Source: VXLM01 sp965242665
GTDB lineage: Bacteria > Chloroflexota > Dehalococcoidia > Lucifugimonadales > VXLM01
DNA length: 64,000 nt
Assembly (NCBI GenBank): GCA_965242665.1
Contig: OZ251484.1
Coordinates: forward strand, 124,001 to 188,000
Direction: 5' to 3'
Under the pieces are notes generated by a model. It was not told the origin of the DNA and ran no database searches. It was given only the letters and a program-made list of their open reading frames with translations. This document shows positions 25,955 to 34,313 of this stretch, piece by piece; position 1 is the stretch's first letter, and every line of letters starts with the position of its first letter. The translations under genes and the position numbers were made by a program.

Positions 25955-27478
25955 ATGACGAACCAAACGCTTCCCAAGATCGGTTCGACCAAGCGAGTGT
26001 TCATCGACTACTCCCTCGTCGAGCCGGGATATGGCGTCTCATGGGGGGATGCGCTTCAAGCGAGCTGGGAGATGCCGCACGGAATCGCCATCGCCGCGCA
26101 CAGGCCGCGCATAGACGCAGAGCCAATAGTGGGTCTCGAAAAACCATGGGAGACGGCCTTCACCTTGCACACGACGATGTTCGAGGACGAGGGGGTCTAT
26201 CGGCTCTACTACACCGTATACGGTGGGCAGCGCGAAACGTCCTACGAGGAGCCAACCAGCTACATGCTGTTGTACGCGGAGTCCACCGACGGCCAAACGT
26301 GGAACAAACCGAGAATCGGCACGGTCGATCTGGAAGGGTCAAGAGACAACAACCTCGTGTACGCCTTGAACGTATCGATGAACCGGCGGCCAGTTCCTAC
26401 CGCAACCGTCTTCAAAGATCCAAACGGAACGCCCGGCGAGCGCTACAAGCTGATTCACCGCGGCGTCCAGCCGGATGGAAACTCCTGTGTCTACGGCGCA
26501 ACCTCGCCGGACGGCCTGCACTGGACGCCGATCGTAGAGCCGGTGATTCCAAACTACTTCTCCGATACGCAGATCGTCGCCCGATACAGCGAGGAAAAGG
26601 GGAAGTACGTCGGCTACTTCAGAGGGTGGACTATCCACGTGCGCGGCCGGATTCACGGACGGCGGTTCATCGCCTACGCGGAGACCGACGATTTCAAGAG
26701 ATGGCCGAAACCGCAGCGAATCTTCTCGACCGACATGCACGACAACCCAGGCGCGGACATCTATACCAACGCCTACTCGCCCTGGCCCGGCGCAGACGCG
26801 CACCTGATGTTCCCCGCCTACTACGAGCGGCAGAAGGACATCACGGAAGTACGAATGCTCGCAAGCCGCGACGGCGTGAACTGGGTAGCGCCAACGCGCG
26901 AGCCGATCGTGCCGGTTGGCGACCCTGGCACGTCCGGCGCGCCGGCGCGCGATTGGCAGTCGGGCGCATATGCAGGCCCTGGCGTCACATCTCTGAGTCC
27001 GGACGAGTTCTCAATCCCAATCACTCCATCCAGCCGAACTCACAACAACAAGACCAACAGCCCAGAGAACCTCTATCAAGAAGCGCACCCCAGCGTCACG
27101 GGCGGATATGTCGGGTACGTCTGCCGCGCCTCGTGGAGGAAGGACGGCTTCACATCCCTGGAGGCAGAAACCGAGGGCGGCTTCACCACGGTCCCCTTCA
27201 CGTTCGAGGGCGGCAACTTGAAGATCAACGCATGGACTCGGTTTCGCGGCGAAATTCGCGTCGAGGTCGTCGACGCTTCGGAGCAGACGAACACGTTCGC
27301 GGGAAATACCGCCCAGGGCCGTTCATTCGACGACTGCGATCCAATCAGCGGACACCGTCTGTTGAGCCACACCGTAACTTGGAACGGCGAAACGGACATC
27401 TCCGCGCTATCTGGGCGGCCGGTGAGGCTCCGGTTCCGCATGAAGCGAGCTCGGCTCTATGCAATCTGGTTCGAGTAG
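25955..27478 (+). CDS. GH43/GH32-like five-bladed propeller protein
   Basis: 507 aa. The ATG at 25955 has an excellent GGAGGAATTGAC ribosome site; the earlier in-frame start has none. Blade-like segments recur: YRLYYTVYGG, MLLYAESTDGQTWNKP, YGATSPDGLHWTPI, FIAYAETDDFKRWPKP and MLASRDGVNWVAP. The S/T-x-DG-x-x-W signature marks glycoside-hydrolase-type propellers (GH32/43/130). A C-terminal beta-sandwich-like region (about 400-507, starting GYVGYVCRASWRKDG) ends in RPVRLRFRMKRARLYAIWFE. No signal peptide is visible, so it is probably cytoplasmic. Catalytic acids cannot be fixed by eye, so a specific activity should not be assumed. Confidence 0.65.
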   Translation: MTNQTLPKIGSTKRVFIDYSLVEPGYGVSWGDALQASWEMPHGIAIAAHRPRIDAEPIVGLEKPWETAFTLHTTMFEDEGVYRLYYTVYGGQRETSYEEPTSYMLLYAESTDGQTWNKPRIGTVDLEGSRDNNLVYALNVSMNRRPVPTATVFKDPNGTPGERYKLIHRGVQPDGNSCVYGATSPDGLHWTPIVEPVIPNYFSDTQIVARYSEEKGKYVGYFRGWTIHVRGRIHGRRFIAYAETDDFKRWPKPQRIFSTDMHDNPGADIYTNAYSPWPGADAHLMFPAYYERQKDITEVRMLASRDGVNWVAPTREPIVPVGDPGTSGAPARDWQSGAYAGPGVTSLSPDEFSIPITPSSRTHNNKTNSPENLYQEAHPSVTGGYVGYVCRASWRKDGFTSLEAETEGGFTTVPFTFEGGNLKINAWTRFRGEIRVEVVDASEQTNTFAGNTAQGRSFDDCDPISGHRLLSHTVTWNGETDISALSGRPVRLRFRMKRARLYAIWFE

Positions 27479-27589
27479 CCGCACGACGGGCGCGCCGCTG
27501 CGGGCGATGACGCCGTCCGCCCCTTCCTCTGCTTCCGCGAGCAAGCGGGAGAGATGCGTCTTGGCCTGATGAACGTTCACTACTGGCAT
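27407..27589 (-). pseudogene. Phd/YefM-type antitoxin, orphan and probably truncated
   Basis: From ATG 27589 the product reads MPVVNVHQAKTHLSRLLAEA and later IARSGAPVVRLLEP, the DNA-binding N-terminal half of a Phd/YefM antitoxin. The normal C-terminal toxin-binding half is replaced by about 20 Pro/Glu/His-rich residues that are simply the antisense of the convergent gene's 3' end (overlap 27407-27478). No PIN or RelE toxin follows. It is best read as the remains of a type II toxin-antitoxin pair beside a tRNA gene. It could still bind DNA as a free repressor. Confidence 0.6.
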
Positions 27590-27698
27590 CGCAGGTTTCT
27601 CTGAGAAGGATAGTTCGTCGAGTATATGACTACCCATAGGCGGGGTCTGCAAAGCCGTGTCGGCATGGGACGAGGGATATTCGTCTTGCCACACCCTC

Positions 27699-27728
27699 TT
27701 GATAGGCCGAGCAGATATTTGCTACCAT
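27699..27728 (+). promoter_or_regulatory. Candidate tRNA-Ala promoter
   Basis: TTGATA (27699-27704), an 18-bp spacer and TACCAT (27723-27728), about 40 bp before the mature tRNA 5' end. -35 is good, -10 is moderate. Confidence 0.4.
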
Positions 27729-27767
27729 TGGAATGAGAGGAAAGCCTAGACTTGCTTTAGGTTACGC

Positions 27768-27843
27768 GGGGCTGTAGCTCATCTGGGAGAGCGCTTCAAT
27801 GGCATTGAAGAGGTAGGGGGTTCGAGTCCCCCCAGCTCCACCA
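27768..27843 (+). tRNA. tRNA-Ala (GGC)
   Basis: A full cloverleaf can be drawn. The acceptor is GGGGCTG paired with CAGCTCC, and the D arm is GCTC/GAGC. The anticodon stem is CTTCA/TGAAG with loop ATGGCAT, giving anticodon GGC. The T arm is GGGGG-TTCGAGT-CCCCC. The discriminator A and an encoded CCA end the gene at 27843. The anticodon GGC reads GCC/GCU alanine codons, which are abundant in this GC-rich window. Confidence 0.97.
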
Positions 27844-28122
27844 TTTCCCGAGCAGGTGATTTGGCTTGTGTTCGCTTCCCATCGTTCTCACCGTTGGCTC
27901 CCCGTCATCATCGAGGCTGGCAAGATGTATTCGTTGCTGGCCAAGTTTCACTGAGCATCCGCATCAGTTGATTGGTCGCCACCGACGACGGCCTCACCGA
28001 GCGCTATGGGCCAAAGCTGCATCTTGGGAACCATGCCGCATGTCGGGGCAACGCGGCGCCCTTCGCCGGACGTGTTTGGATACGGCGCCGATAGGCGGCG
28101 AGTGTATTGCGAGGCATAGGTC

Positions 28123-28665
28123 GTGACGCTGGAAGAAGTGGTCATAGCGGTCGTCCGCGTCGTCGGCTCGCTGCCGGTGCTATGGTGGCCGTTTGCCGGG
28201 GGCATCCTGGCAGTGCTGGTGGACTTCTCCGACTTATTCATGATGAACCTGCTGGACTTGGGCGGAGTGCGCGACTATCAAACCTTCGACAAGTGGGTGG
28301 ACCAGGTGTATATGGTTACGTTCCTCGTCGTCGCGCTGCGTTGGAAGGGCGTCCCGCGCACCGTTGCCGTGGCCTTGTTCGCGTACCGGATCGTGGGAGT
28401 CGCCGCGTTCGAGGTCACCGCATGGCGAGGCATCCTCTTGTTCTTTCCGAACGTCTTCGAGTTTTGGTTCTTGTTCGTAGCCGCAGTATCACGGCTCAAG
28501 CCGGACTATGACATGACTTGGGCGCGCGCGGCCGTATGGTTGGCGCTTCTGCTCGTGCTCAAGGAGTTCCAGGAGTACGTCCTTCATTGGGGGCGTTGGC
28601 TCGACAACTACCGCGCTGTCGACGTAGTGGTCAGTTGGTGGGAGGCTGTAGCGGGATTCTTCTAG
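28123..28665 (+). CDS. Integral membrane protein, unknown function
   Basis: 180 aa from GTG 28123 (GAGG about 9 bp upstream). It has five or so hydrophobic segments: LPVLWWPFAGGILAVLVDF, VYMVTFLVVALRW, TVAVALFAYRIVGVAAFEV, GILLFFPNVFEFWFLFVAAV and AAVWLALLLVLKEFQEYVLHW. Charged or aromatic residues lie inside or next to the helices (Asp in VDFSDLF, Glu in FEFWF, Lys-Glu in LKEFQEY). I do not recognise the family. It is monocistronic, convergent to the aldolase-like gene downstream. Confidence 0.7.
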   Translation: MTLEEVVIAVVRVVGSLPVLWWPFAGGILAVLVDFSDLFMMNLLDLGGVRDYQTFDKWVDQVYMVTFLVVALRWKGVPRTVAVALFAYRIVGVAAFEVTAWRGILLFFPNVFEFWFLFVAAVSRLKPDYDMTWARAAVWLALLLVLKEFQEYVLHWGRWLDNYRAVDVVVSWWEAVAGFF

Positions 28666-28795
28666 TTCCAGCCGAGAACGAGGGGGTGAGAGCCATCGTT
28701 CGGTGGTTCTCGAGAATGCCTTGCACGTGCTCGGTCTCCCTGGTTCGATGTGAAAAGCGCCTGGGGCTGAACGGCCTGTACTCTTGAAACGGCTT

Positions 28796-29566
28796 CTAGT
28801 CGAGTCGCACGGGTACGCCTTCCAGCAGTCCGGCATCGTTCATGGCTGCCCACTCGTTCATAAACGTTTCGTTCCAGGTGTCGGTGAGTGGGTGTTCCAT
28901 CATTTCTTTGAAGATGGGCCAGAAGATGATGATGCCGTCTGCGCCGTCGCGGAGGGCGGCGTATGCGGTTTCGACGCTCCTTACGAGCGCAGCGGTGATG
29001 TAGGGTCGGTTTTCCCATCCTGCGAACATTTGCACGCACTCGCGGACGAGCTGGGTTGGGTCTCCTCCCATCTGCTTGACGGGCTCGCAGAATGGCAGGA
29101 TGTGGGTCGCTCCCGCCTGGGCAACTGCGGCGGCCTGCGGCAGGGAGAAGACGGTCGTGCAGTATGTCTCTATTCCCTCTCCAGCCAGGGCACGGAAGGC
29201 GCCGAGTCCGTAGGCGGTACAGGGTATCTTGATGATGACCTGGTCGGACATCCGGGTGAAGAAGTGGCTGACGTCCAGTAGTTCTTCGGTGGAGTGTCCG
29301 TCGACTTCAACGACGACTGGCTTGTCGGTGATGTCTAGGTATCGCTGGACGACGTCTCGAATCTGGCCGTATTTCTTCACCATATCGTTGAGTACGACGG
29401 TGTTTGTAACGATGCCTGCCGCGCCGCGGTCCATCCATGGCTTGAGGTCCTCGGGGTCGCCGGCGAGCCAGATAGCCGGGCCTCTGCCTCTGCGGCGCGC
29501 CTCCATTACTGGTCCGGTCACGATTGGCTCTACGCCGTTCGCTCTGCTCTTGGTGTTCGTGGTCAT
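28796..29566 (-). CDS. Transaldolase / fructose-6-phosphate aldolase-like protein
   Basis: 256 aa from an ATG with GGAGG six bp upstream. It is a TIM barrel of the small transaldolase family. The likely Schiff-base lysine is Lys113 in QVIIKIPCTAYG, followed by the expected GIETYCTTVFSLPQAAAVAQAGATHILPF block. Before it are GIVTNTVVLN and PVVVEVDG, the usual first strands. The length exceeds bacterial FSA (about 220 aa) because of a 25-residue N-terminal extension and a C-terminal tail. A carbon-carbon bond lyase acting on sugar phosphates or related ketols is inferred; a pentose-phosphate transaldolase role is possible. Confidence 0.78.
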   Translation of the reverse strand: MTTNTKSRANGVEPIVTGPVMEARRRGRGPAIWLAGDPEDLKPWMDRGAAGIVTNTVVLNDMVKKYGQIRDVVQRYLDITDKPVVVEVDGHSTEELLDVSHFFTRMSDQVIIKIPCTAYGLGAFRALAGEGIETYCTTVFSLPQAAAVAQAGATHILPFCEPVKQMGGDPTQLVRECVQMFAGWENRPYITAALVRSVETAYAALRDGADGIIIFWPIFKEMMEHPLTDTWNETFMNEWAAMNDAGLLEGVPVRLD

Positions 29567-29693
29567 GGTATGCCTCCGGCGTGCGGTCTTGAGTCGGTAT
29601 GCGTTTTCGATCGTTCCTTATCAGTATGGCACATTCACGGCGGTTTAGCCAATACGCCCTGCACGCCAAGACGGAGATGCGGCGCTGGGGGCG

Positions 29694-30515
29694 TCAGCGT
29701 CGCTGTACGCGTCCTCGGAGGGCGAGGAGCGCGAGCGTTAGGCTGACTGCGGCTACTGCTGCGATGGAGATGAAACCGAGGAACAACGCATCAATGTCCC
29801 ATCCTTCCGAGACGAGCGAACGGAGCGCTTCCAGCAAGTAGGTCACTGGGTTGTACGTTGCGACGGTCGACATCCAGCCTGTGAGAGACTCTTTGGGCAG
29901 GAAGGTGGTTGTGAGGAAGAGGAAGGGGAAGAAGACGAGCCAGCTGGTGTTTACGGCGGTTGGGTTGCCGGTCTTCAGGGCTATCGCGTAGAGGAATCCG
30001 GCGAATGCGAGGCTCCACGCGCCGGCGATGAGGATGAAGGCGAGTATGCCCAGCACCCCGCTTTCGAAGCGGACGCCTACCACGAAGCCCATTATCACCA
30101 CGGGTATGGACAACGCAACGACCAATGTGAAGTCTGCAACCATCAGCCCCAGCAGGAGGGACAACCTATTGACCGGAGTTAGGGATAGCCTGTCGAAGTA
30201 GCCGCCCTGAATGTCGAACACCAGAGTGATCGCGCGGGAGATTCCCGTTACGGCGAATATGATGGCGACGGGGAGTTGGAACGCCTTGTAGTCGAGGCCG
30301 GGTATTCTCTCTGCGACGTCTTGGAAGGCTCCGATATTGACCACGAAGAAGAAGACAGGTATTACCAGAGCGGGGAGTAGAAGTTCGATGTCCCGCTTCG
30401 TCGATCGCAGCGCGCGGGATGAGACGGCCGCCAGATCGGAGAAGAACACTCCGCGCCGCTTCCGTAGGACGCTGCGTATTTCGGTCGCTTGCACTTGTTC
30501 TTCTGTGGCGTTCAT
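29694..30515 (-). CDS. ABC-2 type exporter permease (DrrB-like)
   Basis: 273-aa permease with six predicted helices, in DrrB/ABC-2 order: LLPALVIPVFFFVVNIGAF, the coupling-helix region DIQGGYFDRLSLTPVNRLSLLLG, then the long helices ending in LFLGFISIAAVAAVSLTLALLAL. The motif GYFDRLSLTPV is the typical ABC-2 'EREKGT-like' turn. The ATG overlaps the stop of the upstream ATPase gene by 4 bp (ATGA). With that ATPase it forms a two-gene exporter for lipids, drugs or polyketides. Confidence 0.88.
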   Translation of the reverse strand: MNATEEQVQATEIRSVLRKRRGVFFSDLAAVSSRALRSTKRDIELLLPALVIPVFFFVVNIGAFQDVAERIPGLDYKAFQLPVAIIFAVTGISRAITLVFDIQGGYFDRLSLTPVNRLSLLLGLMVADFTLVVALSIPVVIMGFVVGVRFESGVLGILAFILIAGAWSLAFAGFLYAIALKTGNPTAVNTSWLVFFPFLFLTTTFLPKESLTGWMSTVATYNPVTYLLEALRSLVSEGWDIDALFLGFISIAAVAAVSLTLALLALRGRVQRR

Positions 30516-31489
30516 GCTTCTTCCTCCGTCGAGGTTGCGGCGGCGCTGATGCGGCCGCCGGTGGCGTTCAAGAAGACATCGTCCAACGTGGGGGTTCTGA
30601 GGGTAATTTCCCCGACATTGACGCCGCTGCGGTCTAAGGACAGGGCGATGTTTCCAACGAGGGCCGCGCCGTTTTCGACGGAGACTACGAGTTCTTGTCC
30701 GTGGTCTTCGACCTGCATGACGCCGGCGATGCTGCTCAGCGCGTCGGCTGCGGTCTGCGCGTCCCCATCGATCTGTACGATGATGACGTCGTTTCCGACG
30801 GAGCGTTTGAGGTCTCTCGGGGTTCCTTCCACGACTATCTTGCCGTTGTTGATGATTCCAACACGATCTGCGAGCGCGTCCGCTTCCTCAAGGTATTGAG
30901 TAGTCAGGAAGATGGTCACTCCAAGATCGCGGTTGACGCGCCGCACTTCGTCCCAGACTCGGGCGCGGCTGATGGGGTCGAGTCCAGTCGTCGGCTCGTC
31001 GAGGAACAGCACCTCCGGATTGTGGATGAGAGCCGCGGCTACGTCGAGCCTGCGCTTCATGCCTCCGGAGTAGGTGTTTACGAACCGGTCGATGGCGTCG
31101 CCAATGTCGATTAGAGATTCAAGTTCTTTCAGCCGCGCGTCGATCTCGCGCCTCGACATGCCGAAGAGCCATCCTTGCAGCCGGAGTATTTCTCGTCCGG
31201 TTTGCTTGTCGTCGAGGGCGGCCTCTTGCAGCGCGGCTCCGACTCGGAGGCGCACTTGCTTCGGTTCGCGCACTACGTCCTTGCCGGCAACCAGTGCCCT
31301 TCCGCCGTGCGGCAACAGGAGGGTAATCAGCATCCGGACGACGGTCGTCTTTCCCGCGCCGTTGGGTCCGAGGAAGCCGTATATCTCTCCCGCGCGGACA
31401 GACAGGTCGATACCATCTACCGCTCGCACATCGCCGTAGTTGCGTATCAATCCTTCTGTGAGGACCGCGTGTTCGTTCGCCGCGTTCAT
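30512..31489 (-). CDS. ABC exporter ATP-binding protein (DrrA-like)
   Basis: 325 aa from ATG 31489; the 18 extra upstream codons overlap the methyltransferase gene and are dropped. Walker A GPNGAGKTT (residues 41-49), signature YSGGMKRRLDVA, Walker B VLFLDEPTTGLD and the H-loop in IFLTTQYLEEAD are all present. The C-terminal 80 residues form the DrrA-type accessory domain ending in TLDDVFLNATGG. It couples ATP hydrolysis to the permease at 29694-30515. The start lies 1 bp after the methyltransferase stop, with CGGAGG embedded in that gene's end, so the three genes are translationally linked. Confidence 0.93.
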   Translation of the reverse strand: MNAANEHAVLTEGLIRNYGDVRAVDGIDLSVRAGEIYGFLGPNGAGKTTVVRMLITLLLPHGGRALVAGKDVVREPKQVRLRVGAALQEAALDDKQTGREILRLQGWLFGMSRREIDARLKELESLIDIGDAIDRFVNTYSGGMKRRLDVAAALIHNPEVLFLDEPTTGLDPISRARVWDEVRRVNRDLGVTIFLTTQYLEEADALADRVGIINNGKIVVEGTPRDLKRSVGNDVIIVQIDGDAQTAADALSSIAGVMQVEDHGQELVVSVENGAALVGNIALSLDRSGVNVGEITLRTPTLDDVFLNATGGRISAAATSTEEEA

Positions 31490-31490
31490 G

Positions 31491-32132
31491 CTATGACGAC
31501 CTCCGTATGAGCATAACGCCGTCACGGATTGGCAACAGGACATGGCGTACCCGCTCGTCGTTCTTTACTCGTTCGTTGAATGCTGCGATGGCGAGGTCTT
31601 CGTCTGATTTCGGATCTAGGACGCGCCCGCCCCAAAGAACATTATCGACTGCCATGACTCCGCGGGGGGCTAGGAGGTCGACGGCCTTCTCGTAGTAGGC
31701 AGAGTAGTTCGTCTTGTCTGCGTCGATGAAGATTACGTCGAATGTCCAATCTCGCAAGGTTTCGAGTGTCTCCAGGGCCGGGCCCAGCCGCAAGTCGATC
31801 TTGCGTCCGTGCGGGCTCTTGTCATAGAACTCCTTGGCGGCCGCGGCGGCCTTCGGGTCTATGTCGCACGTGACGAGGATTCCATCGTCTGGCAAGGCGG
31901 CGGCCATCATCTGGGAGCTGAATCCGGTGAACGTGCCGAGTTCCAGTACGTGCTTGGCCTGGCTTGTCCAGACGAGGAATTGGAGGAGCGTGCCCTCTAT
32001 CGGCCCGCAGATCATCTGATGGATGTTCATGTTGGCGAACGTGTAGTCCGTCAGGTCTGCAAGATGGTCCGGCAGCGGCGTCGTGTGCTCGACGGCGTAT
32101 CGTTCTATCTCATCGGAAACGAGGGTTAGCAT
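31491..32132 (-). CDS. SAM-dependent O-methyltransferase (caffeoyl-CoA OMT family)
   Basis: 213 aa. SAM-binding glycine-rich loop VLELGTFTGFSSQMMA, acidic residue in VTCDIDPKA, and the metal/catalytic segment DVIFIDADKTNYSAYY are characteristic of the cation-dependent OMT family. The C-terminal block LLAPRGVMAVDNVLWGGRV is also diagnostic. It is the first gene of an operon with a DrrAB-type exporter, which suggests methylation of a catechol-like compound that is then exported; that link is inference from position only. Confidence 0.88.
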   Translation of the reverse strand: MLTLVSDEIERYAVEHTTPLPDHLADLTDYTFANMNIHQMICGPIEGTLLQFLVWTSQAKHVLELGTFTGFSSQMMAAALPDDGILVTCDIDPKAAAAAKEFYDKSPHGRKIDLRLGPALETLETLRDWTFDVIFIDADKTNYSAYYEKAVDLLAPRGVMAVDNVLWGGRVLDPKSDEDLAIAAFNERVKNDERVRHVLLPIRDGVMLIRRSS

Positions 32133-32352
32133 GATGAATTCTCTATCGTCTCGTCGGCTCCTTGCGGGCTTACCGCCGGGAAGGGCGCTTCCAAGAAAGC
32201 CGCACTATCCATCATACCGAGTCCGCGCGGTGAGTTCAACGATACTGCCGTGGCGGTTCCGTTTCCTTTCGGGACATGGCAATTTCAGATACCCATCTAC
32301 CAGTACGGCACGCACCTGGACGCCGTCGGTATGACGACTAGGCGCCAAACTG
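32133..32352. other. Intergenic spacer between methyltransferase genes
   Basis: A 220-bp stretch. It holds GGTTCCGTTT followed by GGGACATGGCA near 32252-32282, which weakly resembles the GGTTCCGTTTG...GGCATGACGG element seen at 47529, 54153 and 56522. No gene or terminator is evident. Confidence 0.35.
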
Positions 32353-34122
32353 CTACTTAGTCGACGTATTTCCTCGTTTCCCCCGCACACCGCGCTTGGC
32401 GCTTTCCACCGAGTGTCGGTTGAGTGCAGCCTCATATGCCATCGACAAGTCGACCAACTCGTCCGTCGTGTTTACCATCATCTCGCCGGCATCGGCTATC
32501 TCCTGTCGATAATCTGCGAGAAGGACACCACGATTGCTCTTCCGTATATTGTGACTAGTACACATTGGCGCACGATTCGTTATATGATTCGATGTTCCCT
32601 CCTTTGATTTTGGAGAAATATGGTCGAGGTGGAAGTTTTTCGTCGTCCGCACGATCCTTCCGTCCGGCATCCGATTGGCGAACCCGCAGCACCATGCCAT
32701 GTATCCTGACAACTCGAGTAGGAACTCCAACATTTCCTTCTCTGGAATGATACTAGACGGAACCTTGAACTTCCGCGGCGACAATGGCTTGGTGCGTATC
32801 GCCGGCTCCGGATCTTTGTCCGTCCGCAGCGGCAAGTCCTTGGGGGAGCGAACGGTGATATCTGCATCTGCGATCAGCGGGGGTTCGTCTCCCTGCCGCT
32901 CCCCGTTGACCGCGTATCGGAACTTTGCGAACTGGCGGCGCAGGACGGTAAGAGAACGCGGGGATATGTCGCAGGCGATCCACTGTCGCCCGTTGCGTTC
33001 TGCGGCGACCGGTACATAGGCGCAGCCCGCAAAGCAGTCGAGCACGATGTCGCCCGGGTTGGTGGCGACCTTGATGATGCGCTCTGCGAGGGCGGCGGGC
33101 TTCTGCGTCGGATAGCCGGTGCGCTCGTTTGCGGCAGACCCAATTCGGGGAATGTCGCTCCAAAGATTGTCTATCGGAACCCCTAGATAATCATCTATGT
33201 ACTTGCGTCGTTCGAGTTTCCCGTCTGGCCGGATGACCACGTTCCCCTTCTGATACTCTTCTTCCAACCGCTCTTTGCTCAGCCTCCATCCGCTTGGATG
33301 CGGGTTGCGGAAGCCGCGCCACTCGTAGCACAAATTCGGGCGGGCCCCCATCGAACGGGAAGAGAAGAGAGGGGTGGCCGTATTGTATTTGCGGCCATGT
33401 TCATCTATCTTGTCAAACCTGGAGGATGCCTCTTCCTCTGTCAGGTCTCGATACGGACGAACTCTTGTATCGGCCGACTTGCTGTAATAGAGAATCGTAT
33501 CCGTGTTGGTTCCAAACGACTTGGGCGTATGTTGGCTTCCCTTGCCCACGTCGTTTCTCCTCCATACGATTTCGTTCCGAAAGTTGGCCCGTCCGAACAG
33601 GGAGTCCATCACCAGACGGAGGTAGGAGTTGGCCGAGTAGTCGCAGTGGAGGAAGATGCTACCGGTCGGCTTCAACACGCGATGCATCTCTACCAAACGA
33701 ATGGCCATGTACGTCAAATAGGCTGCAGTGTCTTCCCCGTGTGTATGGCGGGTTGCCTTGATCACGCGGTTTAGTGGTTTGTATTCACTCTTGATCCTGT
33801 CCAGCCATTCCTCGTGGACGTCGTCCTCCCACCGCCAGATGTCCTGAAACTTCGCGGCTCCGTTCTCGCAGTCCGGCCACTCGATGCCCGCATCAGCCGC
33901 TTCCGCACGATTCCGGATCTCCCAATCCGCCAGGGTCGCCAGTTCCAGATCTCGCTCCTCGTCGGACAGCGGGGGACGGAGGGCTCCGACCCACGTCTGG
34001 TTCTTGGCGAACGGCGGATCAATGCAGATAAGATCGATGCTCTCGTTGTCTAGATGTTCGAGTAGGTTGCGGTTGTCCGCAATGAAGAGGGTGCGGTTGA
34101 GGGCGGCGGTATTCTTGGTCAA
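32353..34122 (-). CDS. DNA methyltransferase fused to HNH endonuclease domain
   Basis: 589 aa from TTG 34122 (GGAG about 10 bp upstream). The N-terminal part is an amino-methyltransferase with the catalytic motif Asp35-Pro-Pro-Phe38 (CIDPPF), SIFLHCDYSANSYLR, GYPTQKPAALAERI and the SAM loop DCFAGCAYVPVAAE near residue 362. The order DPPF before FAG is the beta class. The C-terminal part (about 480-545) has the HNH signature: WCCG, FHLDHISPKSKEG with His about 501, TNRAPMC and SHNIRKSN. That coding stretch (about 32520-32640) looks more AT-rich than the rest. The fusion could modify and cut DNA as one polypeptide, or the HNH part may act on modified DNA. No separate restriction or specificity gene is adjacent. 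Confidence 0.85.
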   Translation of the reverse strand: MTKNTAALNRTLFIADNRNLLEHLDNESIDLICIDPPFAKNQTWVGALRPPLSDEERDLELATLADWEIRNRAEAADAGIEWPDCENGAAKFQDIWRWEDDVHEEWLDRIKSEYKPLNRVIKATRHTHGEDTAAYLTYMAIRLVEMHRVLKPTGSIFLHCDYSANSYLRLVMDSLFGRANFRNEIVWRRNDVGKGSQHTPKSFGTNTDTILYYSKSADTRVRPYRDLTEEEASSRFDKIDEHGRKYNTATPLFSSRSMGARPNLCYEWRGFRNPHPSGWRLSKERLEEEYQKGNVVIRPDGKLERRKYIDDYLGVPIDNLWSDIPRIGSAANERTGYPTQKPAALAERIIKVATNPGDIVLDCFAGCAYVPVAAERNGRQWIACDISPRSLTVLRRQFAKFRYAVNGERQGDEPPLIADADITVRSPKDLPLRTDKDPEPAIRTKPLSPRKFKVPSSIIPEKEMLEFLLELSGYMAWCCGFANRMPDGRIVRTTKNFHLDHISPKSKEGTSNHITNRAPMCTSHNIRKSNRGVLLADYRQEIADAGEMMVNTTDELVDLSMAYEAALNRHSVESAKRGVRGKRGNTSTK

Positions 34123-34143
34123 GGTAGCCTACTCCTAGCTTTG

Positions 34144-34169
34144 GCTGGGTCGCCGGGCTGCGACCCAGC
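34144..34169. promoter_or_regulatory. Perfect 10-bp inverted repeat before the MTase-HNH gene
   Basis: GCTGGGTCGC, a 6-nt loop (CGGGCT) and GCGACCCAGC. It lies 22-47 bp upstream of the TTG start, just before its ribosome site, in the spacer with the divergent DUF1801 gene. It could be an operator bound by a dimer or an RNA hairpin in the leader. No T-tract follows on either strand, so it is not a classical terminator. Confidence 0.6.
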
Positions 34170-34313
34170 GACCGTGAGACCATCATATCACGTCATGTCT
34201 AGAAAGTAGACGGAACAGCCGTGGGCGGGGCGTTGTGAGCGATTGCGTGTTCTCAAGCGGGCGCTGGGGTGATAGAATCGAGTCCGTTCCAGTACGGTGT
34301 ACGAGAGGCAGCG

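Noticed and set aside
26041..27510. 489-aa plus-strand open frame, Arg/Pro-rich
   Set aside because: Out-of-phase reading of the GH43-like gene. The true frame has a strong ribosome site and propeller motifs.
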